Assembly (NCBI GenBank): GCA_963575745.1
Contig: CAUYUJ010022392.1
Span: 365,676 to 429,675, forward strand
Source of the DNA: Prorocentrum cordatum
Taxonomy: Eukaryota > Sar > Dinophyceae > Prorocentrales > Prorocentraceae
Direction: 5' to 3'
DNA length: 64,000 nt
Of the stretch, positions 11,220 through 22,140 are shown in pieces (position 1 is the first letter of the stretch; each line of letters opens with the position of its first letter). The notes under the pieces are model-generated. The model searched no databases and was not told the origin of the DNA. It saw nothing but the letters and a program-made list of their open reading frames with translations. The position numbers and the translations under genes are program-made.

Positions 11220-11710
11220 CCTCGGGGTCCCCTCTCCCTCCTCCTCCTCCTCCGCCTCCTCCTCCTCACCTTTTTCCTCCTCCACCCTCTTCTCCTCCTC
11301 TTCCGCCTCCTCTTCCGCCTCCTCCTCCTCCTCGTCCTCCTCGTCCTCCTCGTCCTCCTCCTCCTCCTCCTCCTCCTCCTCCTCCTCCTCCTCCTCCTCC
11401 TCCTCCTCCTCCTCCTCCTCCTCCTCCTCCTCCCTCCTCCTCCCTCCTCCTCCTCCTCCTCCTCCTCCTCCTCCTCCTCCTCCCCTCCTCCCCTCCCCCC
11501 CCTCCCCCTCCCCCTCCCCCTCCTCCTCCTCCTCCTCCTCCTCCTTCTCCCTTTCCTCCTCCTCCTCCTCGTCCTCCTCCTCCTCCTCGTCGTCGTCGTC
11601 AGCATCATCATAATCATCATCGGCGTCAGCAGAATCATCATCCTCATCCTCCTCCTCCTCCTCCTCATCATCATCATCATCATCAGCATCAGCATCATCC
11701 GCAGGTGAGC
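11220..11710. repeat. Long TCC tract passing into ATC tract
   Basis: Roughly 370 bases of TCC/CCT triplets with few interruptions, then about 100 bases of TCA/TCC/ATC. It generates long Ser-, Pro- and Glu/Arg-rich open frames on both strands, which are artefacts. Sequence from 10870 to 11220 shows no gene. Confidence 0.95.
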
Positions 11711-11764
11711 CTCGCCTCGCGACCGTACTAGGGAGCGGCAACACCACCCTCATAATACAGCGAA

Positions 11765-11945
11765 CCCTGACCACAAGAGACCTTCCACAAGAAACCCAGC
11801 CCTGAGACCCCAGGGACGTCGATGGACTTTTGGTGTGGGAGCGTCACGCTTTCCATAGCGGAACCATCGAAACCCAAGAAGCTCAGGGCAGCCTGGAGGC
11901 AAGCAGGGTGTTTCTTGGCCTTGGTCTCCACTGCAATCACCCCGA
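11765..11945 (-). repeat. Dispersed repeat family C, copy 1
   Basis: About 180 bases shared with 24700-24880 and 29405-29590. Conserved blocks are gagaccccag, gatggacttttggtgtggga and gcctggaggcaagca. Read on the minus strand, copies 1 and 2 keep the same peptide skeleton (CLPPGCP, then PTPK, then GFL), suggesting descent from a coding sequence or a common parent element. Confidence 0.7.
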
Positions 11946-12104
11946 CACGCGAAGCCGTTTAGTAAACGCACCCACGGAAAGGATCGAACAGGGCAGGGCT
12001 GTTTCGTAAACTCCCAGGGCCGCTGACTAAATGCCAAATATCGGGTCCGGGTGGTTTTTCCTCCCTTGACGTACGTGCCAGCTTCCGTCCGGCCGCGCGG
12101 GATC

Positions 12105-12260
12105 GTGCCCCACAGGCCCCCAAGACCACCCCCAAAAACGGCCAAGGAGGCCTCTCAGAGGGCCCCCAGACGGCCGAAGAGCGCCCCAAGACGGTCCAAG
12201 AGGCGCCCAAGACGGCCGCTCGGAGGGCCCAAGATGGCCCCAGAAGGGGCCCAAGAGAGG
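12105..12260 (+). repeat. CCCAAGA-type degenerate repeat, block 2
   Basis: Short block of CCCAAGACGG / GCCCCCAGACGG units in the same orientation as the other blocks. Confidence 0.7.
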
Positions 12261-12938
12261 GAACACGAAGCAAACATCCGAGCCTTCCTCCACCGCCGCT
12301 GACCGCAGAGCCGCACCAGATGAACAACAAGAAGAAGCATACACATACACTCAACATGTATAATAGGTATGCGCGGTAACGATGCAAAGACCTTGGACGG
12401 CCATGCTGACGTTTTTCGAACGGGGCTGGCCAGCGAAAGTCGCCAAGGCTGGGCGGAATGGGGCAATGATGCAAAGGTAACCTAGGAAATTGCTTATCAT
12501 TGCTATGCGCTTTGACTGCACATCTTCGGAACTCCATACGCGTTTTTCGGATCTGTGCAAGGCACTGGCCGAACGACAAGATACGGTGGAATTCCTGACA
12601 ATGAAGCTGGTTTATCCGTGTCTCGCCCATCCCTGGCCAACTTGCGGCGCCAGTGCGCCTGCTTTAGCGGCCTCCTCTCCTCACTCCTCGGGTCTCTCCC
12701 TCCCCAGCAGGTGGGCCTCACTCGCGACTGAGCTACCCGCTCTCGTTCGACCGCGCGGGACCGTATCCACCGCCGCTGACCAGAAGTTTCAATAGAAGCC
12801 TGGTCGCAATTCATGCGACGCCGCCAGGTGGTTGCTGGCGATGCGTCGTCGTTGAGCGGCCTCTGCAACATTGAGAGCCGCGTTGTGTGCGCCTTGTGGG
12901 GCGGCCCCTGCAGAGTTGACGGGCGCGCTGGGCTTCTG
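12261..12938. other. No gene seen
   Basis: Unique-looking sequence without repeats or recognisable coding content. Confidence 0.4.
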
Positions 12939-13055
12939 GCTGGGTGGGTCCAGCGAGGCTTCGCCACGTTGCCCCCCGTGGCCGCCTCGCAGCCGCATGT
13001 GCGCTGGGTGGGTCCGGCGAGACTTCGCCACGCTGCTGCCCGTGACCACCTCGTG
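12939..13055 (+). repeat. 63-bp tandem duplication
   Basis: The block starting gctgggtgggtcc and containing gacttcgccacg occurs at 12939 and again at 13002 with a few substitutions. Confidence 0.7.
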
Positions 13056-13189
13056 ACCGCCTACAGTTTGCACAACGTATCTGCGCCACACAGCTTACAC
13101 ATCCACAGTGCAATAACTCACTGTTCGGGGTCCACGCTTGGCAGCCGTTTACTCGAGGCACAAGACATGCGTAAACATAAACTGTGGGA

Positions 13190-13275
13190 GGTCCCTCCCT
13201 TGCGCGCGGAGCGCGCCAGGGACGGTGCCAGAAGCGCCGCCAAGGGAGTCCCGCGCAGATCTAAGAGACCCGCGT
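13190..13275. repeat. Hairpin related to the MITE-like family
   Basis: The core gcgcgcggagcgcgcc is flanked by ggtccctccc and agggacgg, forming an imperfect hairpin. It resembles the interior of the element at 63376-63520 (ctggcgtgcggagcgcgcc). A further relative, with less similarity, is at about 50353-50425. Confidence 0.45.
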
Positions 13276-13479
13276 GGAGCTCCGTAAGTGTATGCTTTTT
13301 GTGTGTTTCGACTCGCCCATCCCCCGTCCAGCGCGTGCCCGAGCGCAGGTTATGGAGAACGGCAGCGAGCGCTGCGCGAGGAGCGCCAGGCAGCTGAAGA
13401 GCGCGGTGAAGGCGAGGAGGACGTACGCATCTCGGGGGGGCCTCCTCCCCCTCCAGGTGGCCTCCTGCTCCCCCCCTCC

Positions 13480-13575
13480 CCCCCTCCTCCTCCTCCTCCT
13501 TCTTCTCCTCCTCCTCGTCCTCCTCCTCGTCCTCCTCCTCGTCCTCGTCCTCCTCCTCCTTCTCCTCCTCTGCAT
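13480..13575. repeat. CTC/CTT tract
   Basis: Interrupted CCT/CTC/CGT triplets, about 95 bases. Confidence 0.9.
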
Positions 13576-13769
13576 GTTACCCTCCTGCTTGTCGGTGCTC
13601 CAAGAGCGCATCTGTTGAACGATTCGCGATGCCGCCCGCTAGCGGGAGCGCACACCCCTCCCCGCTCCCTGGTAACGTCACGATCCGCGCGGCTGGGAAT
13701 GGCTATAGGCTACAGCGGTAGCTAATTCCCCTCCCCTGGGCCTGGGTACGGGGGGGGGCGCGAGGCGTT

Positions 13770-14370
13770 AGTGCCCTCAAGATCGCCCAAACTGGTTCCA
13801 AGGGGGTCTCAGAGAGCCCAACACCGCCTCCAAACTGTCCCAAGACAAGATATCTCAAGATGGCTCAAGACAGCCTGCGACAAACATCCAACAGGCCTCA
13901 AGACGGCCCCAAGACGGTTTCAAGTGCCCTCCGAGTCCTCCAAGGACCCCCCAAGAGGCCCAAATGGTTCCAAAGCCGATGGAAGCACACAATTTGTTGC
14001 CTTCTCACCTTTTCACTTCCGATGGGCTCTTGGGGCCTTCCGATGGCGCCAAGACGGCCCAAGAGATCCCCAAGAGGGGGCTCAAGAGGGCCCCTTAGAG
14101 GGCCCTAGGAGCGCCCAAGAGCGCTTAAAGCGCACCCCAGGACAGCCCAAATATACAATTTTGAGCCTCCGAGGGGGGACCTGAATTTACGCCCCACCTT
14201 CGTTTTGAGCCATGGAGGTCAAGATGGCCCCAAGAGGCCTCCCAGACCCTCCCAACGAGCCTCAAGAGGGCCCCAAGAAGACCCAAAGGAGCCCAAAAGG
14301 GCTTCGAGAGTGCGCCAAGAGGCTCCGCGAGGACCCCAAGAGGGTCCCAAGATGGCTCGTAGAGACCTCC
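13770..14370 (+). repeat. CCCAAGA-type degenerate repeat, block 3
   Basis: About 600 bases of CCAAGACGG, CCCAAGAGG and CTCAAGA units in the standard orientation, interrupted near 13980-14040 and 14150-14210. Confidence 0.75.
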
Positions 14371-14479
14371 GAGGCAACGCGTCCAGGGCGGTTGTTGCAC
14401 TGCACGCTTCTGTACTTCCATGATCAAGGCAACTCGCCTGGTGATCTGCTTCTGGATGGGCTGGTAGGTTTTCACGAGG

Positions 14480-14760
14480 CGTGCAGAACTTAAATGTACA
14501 TATCTGGATTCATAAACTTGTTCAAATATGCCATGTGTCCTTGCGACCAGGGAACGCACAATCAAACTACACCCTGCGAAAGAAATCATGGGTTAAGAAA
14601 TTCACAGTCTCAGAACTTGAACAAAAATCCAACATTTCAATTAAAATCTTAAGATTTACATTGAAACGTTAAGAATAATCGAGACTCTGGCCGAAAACTT
14701 AAGTTTTCTTAAGCATCGCCTAAGGTGTACTAAGTGTTCCGTTTTACGGCGATGTTACAG
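14480..14760. other. AT-richer island with CTTAAG motifs
   Basis: Base composition drops sharply in GC relative to both sides. Several CTTAAG or GTTAAG motifs occur between 14590 and 14720. No gene is recognised. Confidence 0.5.
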
Positions 14761-15029
14761 GTATCTTGGGCAGTCGTTGGTTGGGCCTTGTTGTGGGCAT
14801 GTTGGCCCGTCTAGGGGTGATCTCGGCGGCCTTTCGTTGATCTTGGTGGCCCAGGATGTCAGGCAAGCCAATGAAAACTGTTTCTTCGACCTCTCCTGTA
14901 CGCCCTCGTGAAGCTCTCTTGAGCCATAGAGGAGCCTTCGTGGGCCATCGCCAGGCCATGAGACTTTTCTAAGAGTAGGGTCTCGGGCTCCTCGATCTTC
15001 CTTGATTTTGAAGCTTTGCCAGATCCCAA

Positions 15030-15150
15030 GTCGTTGAAACATTTGGCGAAAGCTCGCCGCCGCTCTCGGCAGGCGGCCGGGTTCCCGGGTTCCCGGTCCT
15101 GGGTTCCAGGTTTCCGTTTTTAGGTTCCAGATTGGTCTCGGGTCGGGGAC
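15030..15150 (+). repeat. Imperfect inverted repeat, left arm
   Basis: The sequence around ttggcgaaagctcgccgc, aggcggccgggttcccggg is found in reverse complement at about 15860-16000. A third related block lies at 15365-15485 (cgggttcccgtttctaggg). ACCCGGGTCAGC occurs four times between 15155 and 15305. Confidence 0.6.
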
Positions 15151-15594
15151 CTTCTGACCCGGGTAAATCCAGACCCGGGTCAGCAGGAAACCAAAAACTG
15201 CAGTGCAGGAAAAAAACAACTGCAACGCAGGTCTTCGCAAACCCGGGTCAGCCAATATGTGCGGCCGCCTCGCGGCCACGAGCGGCTCGCTAACCTGGGT
15301 CAGCCAGAGGGGGTCTTCGCAGGATACTGCAGGATCCGGTGCCGTGGCTGACCCCCGTTTGCACTGACCCCCGTCTCAAGGCTCCCGATCGGGTTCCCAG
15401 GTCTAGGTTCCGGGTTCCCGTTTCTAGGGTCTGGATTGGTCTCGGTGGGCGGCTGGGTTCCCGGGTTCCCAGTTCCTGGTGCCAGGGCTCGCCACACACA
15501 CCTACATATGTATGTGTCATATTCTAGACATATAGACATATGCATTCTATACACCAGAGAGAAGCCCCAATCAGTGGATGGTTTGAAAATTAGT

Positions 15595-15855
15595 GATCTG
15601 GATATTGAGATCGATTGTGAGGTCGATAGTGGGATCGAGGGTGAGGACGATAGTAAAGTCGATCGTGAGACCGGTAATGAAGTCGGTGCAGTAAGATCGA
15701 TAGTGAGATCAATCGTGAGATCGCTTATGCGATCTGTAGTGAAATCGATTGCGACGTCGATCGTGAGATCGAATGTGCGATCGATAGTGAAATCTGTAGA
15801 GAAGCGGGTAATGAGATCGATGGTAAGACCGATCGATATAAGGAGATCGACCAAA
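15595..15855. repeat. 12-bp GATCGATAGTGA-type tandem repeat
   Basis: About 20 degenerate 12-base units around gagatcgatagt, rich in GATC and CGATCG. Because the unit is a multiple of three, both strands translate to tetrapeptide repeats (plus strand near R-S-I-V, minus strand near T-I-D-L), which explains the long open frames here. Confidence 0.85.
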
Positions 15856-15859
15856 AACC

Positions 15860-16000
15860 TGGGACCCCGGAAGCCTGGAAACCCCGCCGAACATCGGCCC
15901 CAAGCCAACAACTGGCACCCCGGGAGTCCGGACCCGGAAACCCGTGAACCTGGCCGCCTACCGAAATCGGCCGCCAACTTTCGCCAAATTCTTCAAGATC
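15860..16000 (-). repeat. Imperfect inverted repeat, right arm
   Basis: Reverse-complement relative of 15030-15150; matching blocks include ggccgcctaccgaa and gccaactttcgccaaa. The two arms enclose the GATC-rich tandem repeat. Confidence 0.6.
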
Positions 16001-16140
16001 CGCTAGGACCTCTTCAGTGCCAGCACTGATTGCGGAGTATGTACATACATACATACCATAGAGAGGGAGAGGGATGGTGAATATACGTATGTGCGTATAG
16101 CACTTACACGCATACACATATTTGTATGTACGTTTGCACA

Positions 16141-16142
16141 GA

Positions 16143-16179
<37 letters not shown>

Positions 16180-16223
16180 CGAGAGCGAGAAAGCGAGAGA
16201 AAGAGAGAGAGAGAGAGAGAGAG
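16141..16223. repeat. (GA)n microsatellite
   Basis: GA dinucleotides with interspersed GC and AA interruptions. Confidence 0.95.
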
Positions 16224-16374
16224 GCCAACGGCCCCTCCCGCCACCGTGCCTGGGTTGTGGGTCAGAGGCATGTTCGATGCATATGAAGTTTCTTCGGATG
16301 CCTCTCGGAAGATCACGGGGTCCGCGAGGCGCCCGGGGTAGCAATTGGCAGAGCACTTCTCGGGTGAATAAGGC

Positions 16375-16600
16375 TTGAGCAGCGAGTGCGCATGCTATGA
16401 ACCAAATGATCTGAGCGGCGCTCTGCGAATGAGAGGAGGAGCAGTGAACGCGCAGATGCTCTGAGGCCAATTCGCAGAGCGGCGCTCTGCTAATCAGAGC
16501 CCGAGCAGGATGGTGAACCCTGCTTTGAATGACGGGAGGAGCATCGAGTGCGCATGCTTTGAGGCAAATTAGCAGGACGCCGCTCTGCTAATTGGAGCCT
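16375..16600. repeat. Degenerate tandem units carrying hairpins
   Basis: Related units share gcgcatgct and gcggcgctctgc. Two hairpins are visible: 16470-16494 (12-bp arms with one mismatch and a one-base loop) and 16567-16593 (aattagcag pairing with ctgctaatt, 9 bp). Confidence 0.6.
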
Positions 16601-16857
16601 GAACAGTCTGGAAATGCATGGTCGGGCCCCTTATTAGAATCCAGAGGATAGAGAACTGTAGAAGCCTGGGGAACACTCCACTTCGTGCCTCGAGGCACGG
16701 TGGCGGATAACAGTCAATCCACTGGCTGGGGCTTTCCTCTGGTGTCGTAGCTCTTCGTCCTCCGCCCCTAACCCTATTCAGCCGGCGCCTTGCCTCACGC
16801 ACCTCCATGCGTGACTGCTTGCACCTGAATTCCTGCCCATGCGCCGGAAGGGCATGG

Positions 16858-16888
16858 CTTGTTGTACGGTATGGTATGGTATGGTATG
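16858..16888 (+). repeat. (GTATG)n pentamer repeat
   Basis: ggtatggtatggtatggtat, about five units. Confidence 0.9.
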
Positions 16889-16922
16889 AATTTGCGCTAA
16901 ACGCTGGGTCATGCCAACAAAA

Positions 16923-17080
16923 CTAACCGAAATCGAACTCGGCACCCGACTCACACTCATCGGCGCTGTCGGGATCGCCTCGCTCGAGGTTGAGGCGGCC
17001 GAGTTCTCGGACGTGCTCGAGCGGGGCATGGCTTGTGAGCGAGTGCACGGGACCCTCGAAGGGCCGAACACCATAGCGTG
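16923..17080 (-). CDS. Possible short exon with acidic C-terminus, unrecognised
   Basis: On the minus strand the stretch reads RYGVRPFEGPVHSLT, then LEHVRELGRL, and ends in an acidic tail (DPDSADECESGAEFDFG) before a TAG stop. The mixed composition is more protein-like than its surroundings, but there is no recognised domain, the upstream limit is unknown, and the plus strand is also open. It could equally be chance. Confidence 0.15.
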
Positions 17081-17451
17081 TTCCCCGCCCTCGCCTCTGC
17101 GAGAGAATGTGCCTGCGTCGAGCACTCCGTCCCCGCGCGCACGCGCGGCATCGGGGTCCAGCGCACCCATCCCTGGCCGACCCCGCTGCGTGGCCACCCC
17201 GCCGACGGGGGTTCGGGGGTGGTGGTGGCCTGTGGGGCCACAGACGGCAGCGAAAGCACCACGGCCGCATCAGAGGATGCCCATGAATCATGGCCGCTGC
17301 CGCAGCAGAATCTCCCCGGAGGAAGCGCAGGAGGAAGAGAGAGTGGAGGAGGGGCGGGAGGAGAAGATGGTGAGAACGAGCGTGGGGGAGAAAGAGGAAG
17401 AGGATGGAAGAGCCGGAGTAGGGGAGAGGGAGGAACAATATGCGGAGGACC

Positions 17452-18048
17452 TCAACTTGTTCTGTGTGGATCCTGCCAGCCCAGCAGGTCCGTGCTTACG
17501 CAAAATAGCACAACATTATCATCCCCACATCTGTTCTTGGACATACATGTGTAGCACACCCTGATCAGCAATATCGAACGTGCGCACACAATCCCGCATT
17601 CTGCGGCTCTCTGAAGCTCTTTCGTCACCGTTCTGTCCTCAACATATACCCTAGGTACACACTTCTTTAGAATCGAGCCTGCCTCCCAACATGTGAAAAC
17701 GGATGGGCCTGTAACAATTTTGTCTGACACTCCAGGAAGCGATTCCGACCTCGCGCTGAACGACACGTACAAGCGGACACCTGCGCGCCGAAAGGGAACG
17801 TTCATGCTGCCTTTTGTGCCGCGACGCGGCAGAAGCGTAATGTCAACAACATAATCATGGACTCGCGTGAGCTCCTCTCCTCGACTCTGGAGGCCTCTGG
17901 TAGCCGCAACTAAAGCTCTGAATGCAAACATCACCCGTCCACGCGATGACAGCAGAGCTCCGAAGGAATATACAAGCACAACATACCAGTACGGGCGGAA
18001 CACTTTGTCGAGCCGCCTTCGAATCTTACTTTTCATACTTACCTTCAC
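17452..18048 (-). CDS. Open frame of 198 codons, coding status unsupported
   Basis: The region is not repetitive. The product would start MKVSMKSKIRRRL and has hydrophobic and cysteine-containing stretches, but no domain or motif that I recognise. No splice or leader signal supports it. Confidence 0.18.
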   Translation of the reverse strand: MKVSMKSKIRRRLDKVFRPYWYVVLVYSFGALLSSRGRVMFAFRALVAATRGLQSRGEELTRVHDYVVDITLLPRRGTKGSMNVPFRRAGVRLYVSFSARSESLPGVSDKIVTGPSVFTCWEAGSILKKCVPRVYVEDRTVTKELQRAAECGIVCARSILLIRVCYTCMSKNRCGDDNVVLFCVSTDLLGWQDPHRTS

Positions 18049-18599
18049 TCAGGGGCGCCTTCACATTCGCGCCCTCTTGTGTTCAAGTAGAAGAGGAGAG
18101 CGGAGAGAATGTGGAGGGAGGAAAGCGGGGGGCGAAGCACGATCCGAAACTATCTTCGGCCTTCGCAACTGTGAACACGCAACCGCGGGCGTATGTCAAA
18201 ACGTCACCAAGGCACCAAGTAAACTCCTGTCTCAATCTTGTTTTTGTTGAGACCTGCCAGGTCGACGATTTCTCGAACAAATCGAAACGTCACCAGACGT
18301 AAACCTGTCATCCGGACGCTCTGTAGGGCTGTCGCGTGTTTGCAGTGATCCCAAGTGGGGGGGGAATTCAAAAAAGACAAGGTGCGAGTCGATCGTTCCA
18401 GCTCTGCGACTACAGAGAACCAACTGATCTGTTCGCCAGCCAGCTTTCTCCAATGAGGCTGTGCCCCAGGGGTCCAGAGATTCTTGCCTGGCCATGCCCA
18501 GTTCCTTAGACCCTCGAGCTGCTCGGCATTTTTATGACTTGGGTTCGATGTTGACTGGGCGTCTGGTTCCTGGGGCACCGGTGGTTGATTGAATGGCTT

Positions 18600-19260
18600 G
18601 GAGGTTTCGGGCGCCTACGCGTTCCTTTAAGTTGCGTCCGTGCTGCTCTGATTTGCTCTGCTGAGGTGTGCTGTGATCTGCACTGCCATGCACTGCTTTG
18701 CTACGTTGCGCTACGATGTGCAATGCTGCCCAATGCAATGCAGAGCAGCGCAACGCAAAAGTACGACAGGATTTCCGCGCTACGCAATACTATGCTACGC
18801 GCTGCTGTGACATGCAGTGCAATGCAATGAAATTCTGCTATGCTTTGCGGTCCACCGTACTGCAATGGCATGAGATGATGCATCACGCCATGATATGTCA
18901 TGGTCTACCATGGTACGGTATGCCTCGCCCCATTTTGCGGTGCCATGCAATGGGTTGCTGTGCTACGCAACGCAACGCTTCGACATGTGATGCCATGTCA
19001 TGCTGCGTTACGTGATACTACGATGCGATCTACAAAACCACGCCTTGCTGATACGATATGTTATGTGACACGATGCAATGCACTGCTTGCCTTTGCAATG
19101 CAACGATATGTGATGATATGCATTTCAACGATCCGCTAATCCGCACACGGATGTACAACGCTATGAGATGCTGTACACTGCGATGCTTTACACATGCAAT
19201 GTGTTGTTCCACCACAGAACAACTGCGCCAAACCACAGTATGCAGTATTGTCCAATCTTT
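18600..19260. repeat. Degenerate ATGC-rich pentamer-like block
   Basis: About 650 bases made of shuffled short words (tgcaatgcaatg, gctacgc, tgctatgc, ccatgcaatg) giving a quasi-periodicity of about five bases. Both strands carry many short, Met-, Cys- and His-rich open frames that are not genes. Similar text occurs at 44815-44885. Confidence 0.65.
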
Positions 19261-20633
19261 CGCAATGCTGCAACGACCTAGCATGAATCTGTGCATGCAC
19301 ATATATATATATGTAAAGTATTAGATATATGTAGGCATGCGGGCATCTGCTCTCGACGTCGGCGCTGTTCGAGAGGCAGGGGAGGGGAGCACTAGAGCTG
19401 GGGATCCAGGGTAGCAGATCTGGCCGAAACTGGGCCTTCCCTCGAAACGTCGACCGCGGCATCTCCAATGCGATTCAGGTCGACCGAAATGTTGCCCGAT
19501 GCCAATACGCACATAAACATCTTTTGGACACATATATATATATATACCTGTGCATCTGTAAGTACACACATATGTACATGTAAGCATGCAAGCAAATCAG
19601 GAGTTAGGGGTGAAACCGAAGTGACCCCAAGAAGGACAACTGTTTCGGTGTCGGTTCGTGTCGTCCTGAGGGGGAGGTGATACTGCACGATGGCAGGCGG
19701 TGATGCGCCGGCCAAGTTCAGGGCCAATTCATACAACAAGTTTCTGGTCCGTCCTGCAGTGCCTCCCCCCTTCGCTGCGCAACGTCGCAAATCTCTCTCG
19801 CAGAGCTACCGCATCTGACTTCGGTGGCATCCCTCAATGATGCGGTACCGCTGCAGATATAAGGCGCTTGCGCGAGCGATAGTGCTACGAATGCTCAGGA
19901 TTGCGGCGCTGGCGTGCCGCTTGTGCTGCGTTGGATGCCGAATGCTATTAGTACACATATGGAAGGCACGAGCTACTGGCCGCAAGCCTACTTGGACACA
20001 TGAACCTGTTAAACGAATTCCACATACACTGGGGATAAGGAAGTAACCTGGTTGCAAGAGTCCAGCGGACGTTTCTTCGCGGTCACGCCCCTCCCAGAAA
20101 CAAACAACATGAGTATCAAACGCCAACGCGCTAGCGGCAGTGACCCAAACGACATATACATTGAAACATGAGTGCACCAACTGATCTCGATTCTGGAATT
20201 CTGTCAATGCTCGAATGCCACGTCGAGACCGCAAGGTGAAGCGACGCATGCACGCGCGTGCTACTCGTGTAGCGAGATGCAACGACAAATGTGAAGGCAC
20301 GTGAGACGACACTAGGACCCGCGTAAAGCTCTGATCGCACATACCTGGATGACAGGCAACGTACGCTTGCATGAAACGATCGCTATTTTAGCATCGCTGG
20401 CACTGCAAAAGCGTCCAAAGGCAGCGTGCACGTGACATGTGATCTGCAAGGGTAATACAAAGAGCTTTGTGCGCCTTTTGACCACGTGCTCGAGGAAAAC
20501 ATCCTATTTCAAAATATCGTACATAGTCCACGTGCGGGTGAAACTAAGGCGAATAAAACACATCTCGAGTAATTAGTTCACTCGGAAAGGTGATGGATCT
20601 CTACTTGGTCTGTCCCACTTCGAGTTCATCTCC
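19261..20633. other. Downstream flank of the EF-hand gene; no firm gene
   Basis: Contains short TA tracts near 19298 and 19530 and a 188-codon minus-strand open frame (19806-20372) with no recognised motif. Whether that frame is coding cannot be judged. The 3' untranslated region of the EF-hand gene would lie just below 20634. Confidence 0.35.
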
Positions 20634-21795
20634 TTAGCCAGGCTCGCTGGCAACGTCCGCATTCATCGCCAGCGCACGGGCCGTAGACGACCTTCTTGGA
20701 CCATTGTGTGGGGCCGATTTCATGGAGATAAGATCGCAATCCATACACTCCTTCATTATGCGAAGGAAGTCGGGGAAGTCGGCGGACATATCCTCGCTCT
20801 GTGTCTTGACGCACTTCTTCCATATCAGCTTCAGCTGTGAAGAAATTTTGGTGCCCACGGGTGCGACGTTGAGGAGCAAAAGAAGATACCTACCCCCGCA
20901 CCCGCCACCTCTGGCATGAATGACAAGATGGAGGCAGGAGGAGACGAGCTGAGAAAAACCTGGGGGAGGGGGGGAGGGCAGGGCTCCTTTTCTGCTCCCG
21001 ATGCGTTCGAGAAGTCGCTTCAGATCGTCGAAGGGCAGGCGGTCAGTCCCGGCCGGGTCGTACTGGATGAAGATCTTGCGAAAGTCCCTAACCTCGCCGT
21101 TGCTGAACCCCGTGTCTTCGACAGCACCAGCCTCCTTCTCCACGCGTTTGCGCAATCTGGTGTCGTGAGCTTGCCGCATCATCCGCACGAAGGCAGAGAA
21201 ATCGAATGTAGAGTTCCAGCCATTGAGCTCGATCTCGCGGACAGCCTCCAAGAGCTCCATTTCTTGCATGACAGGTTCAGGAATCACGCTCTCCAGCTGC
21301 TTCAACAGCCTGAATGTGACGACGTTGTCGTCGGCTTGCACAACAACCCTGTGCTCTTTCCCGTCATTGGTAAACTGAGCCCCTGTAGCGTTTGACCAAA
21401 GAACTTCTAAATCTCGCATGGCGCCTGGCCCAAATCCCTCGTGGTCGCGGTGCGTCTTCCGGATCTCCCTGCGATGCCGGCGGACGACGCTGAAGATACC
21501 GTAAATGTCAGTGAAAGCTGACATTGCTTCAGACTGTGCAGCACTTGTTTGTCGCGCGGAGGGCATTAAAAGCTGAGAGGGTGGCGGACTCTGCGCCTTC
21601 GGCAGATCCCCTACATCCAGGTTGGAAACCCCCAATGCTCTCAACACTGGCATTGCCGCCTCCTTCAAGACCGGGTACAGGCAATCGCTTACAGGCAACT
21701 CGTGCTCGTCGCAGACGCTGAGTATATTGGCTGCTTCTCGGTCACGGTACATACGAACCAGCTTCTGGAATTCTACCAAGCTGATGCCCCCAGAC
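20634..21795 (-). CDS. EF-hand gene, exon D (C-terminal exon)
   Basis: This exon completes the long calcium-binding protein started at 27.1 kb. After acceptor CACAG at 21800-21796 its first bases finish an EF-hand loop begun in exon C, giving D-V-D-R-S-G-G-I-S-L-V-E then FQKLVRMYRDRE. Further on are a region typical of EF-hand linkers (residues ~90-200) and a weak EF-like loop, DPAGTDRLPFDD (residues 241-252), which lacks several calcium ligands and probably does not bind. The protein ends with IMKECMDCDL and a TAA at 20636-20634. Residues ~262-308 (20.87-21.01 kb) are Pro-, Leu- and Gly-rich and unlike the family, so they may be an unspliced short intron ending at the TTCACAG near 20835; its donor was not found. 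Confidence 0.75.
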
Positions 21796-22049
21796 CTGTG
21801 GGATTAGCCAGTCACGCTGCCCGACCGAACCTCCCGATTATACTCACGATCTTATCTGCTACGTAACTTTTCGCACTACTGGTCATGATGCGAGTCATGG
21901 CCACCCTATCTGTCACGATGCGAGCACGAGCGGCGCGACTGCCCTCGCGATCAGCACTTGAAATTCCGATCTACCCTTTCCCGGCAGGGCCCTGCCAACA
22001 TAACTGAGGCTTCTCAAGGAACAGATCCATGTTCTCCAACGGCGCACCC

Positions 22050-22140
22050 GAAATATGGCCTCAAGGGCTCTCAACCGAGGCCCCCCAACAGAGCCCAAGA
22101 GGCTCCCAAGAGAGCCCCAAGAAGGGCTCAGGAGCCTCAG
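22050..22140 (+). repeat. CCCAAGA-type degenerate repeat, block 4
   Basis: Short run of CCCAAGAGG and CCCAAGAAGG units inside the large intron, same plus-strand orientation as elsewhere. Confidence 0.65.

Noticed and set aside
10365-11774. A 469-codon minus-strand open frame rich in Glu and Asp.
   Set aside because: It is created by the TCC/ATC triplet tract; residues outside the tract show no domain and the frame has no splice or leader support.
13860-13880. A GGCTCAAG word resembling the end of the spliced leader.
   Set aside because: It is one variant of the CCCAAGA-type repeat; the upstream part of the leader is missing.
16920-16955. A tRNA T-arm look-alike (GAGTTCGATTTC on the minus strand).
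   Set aside because: No matching acceptor stem, D arm or anticodon arm could be laid out around it.
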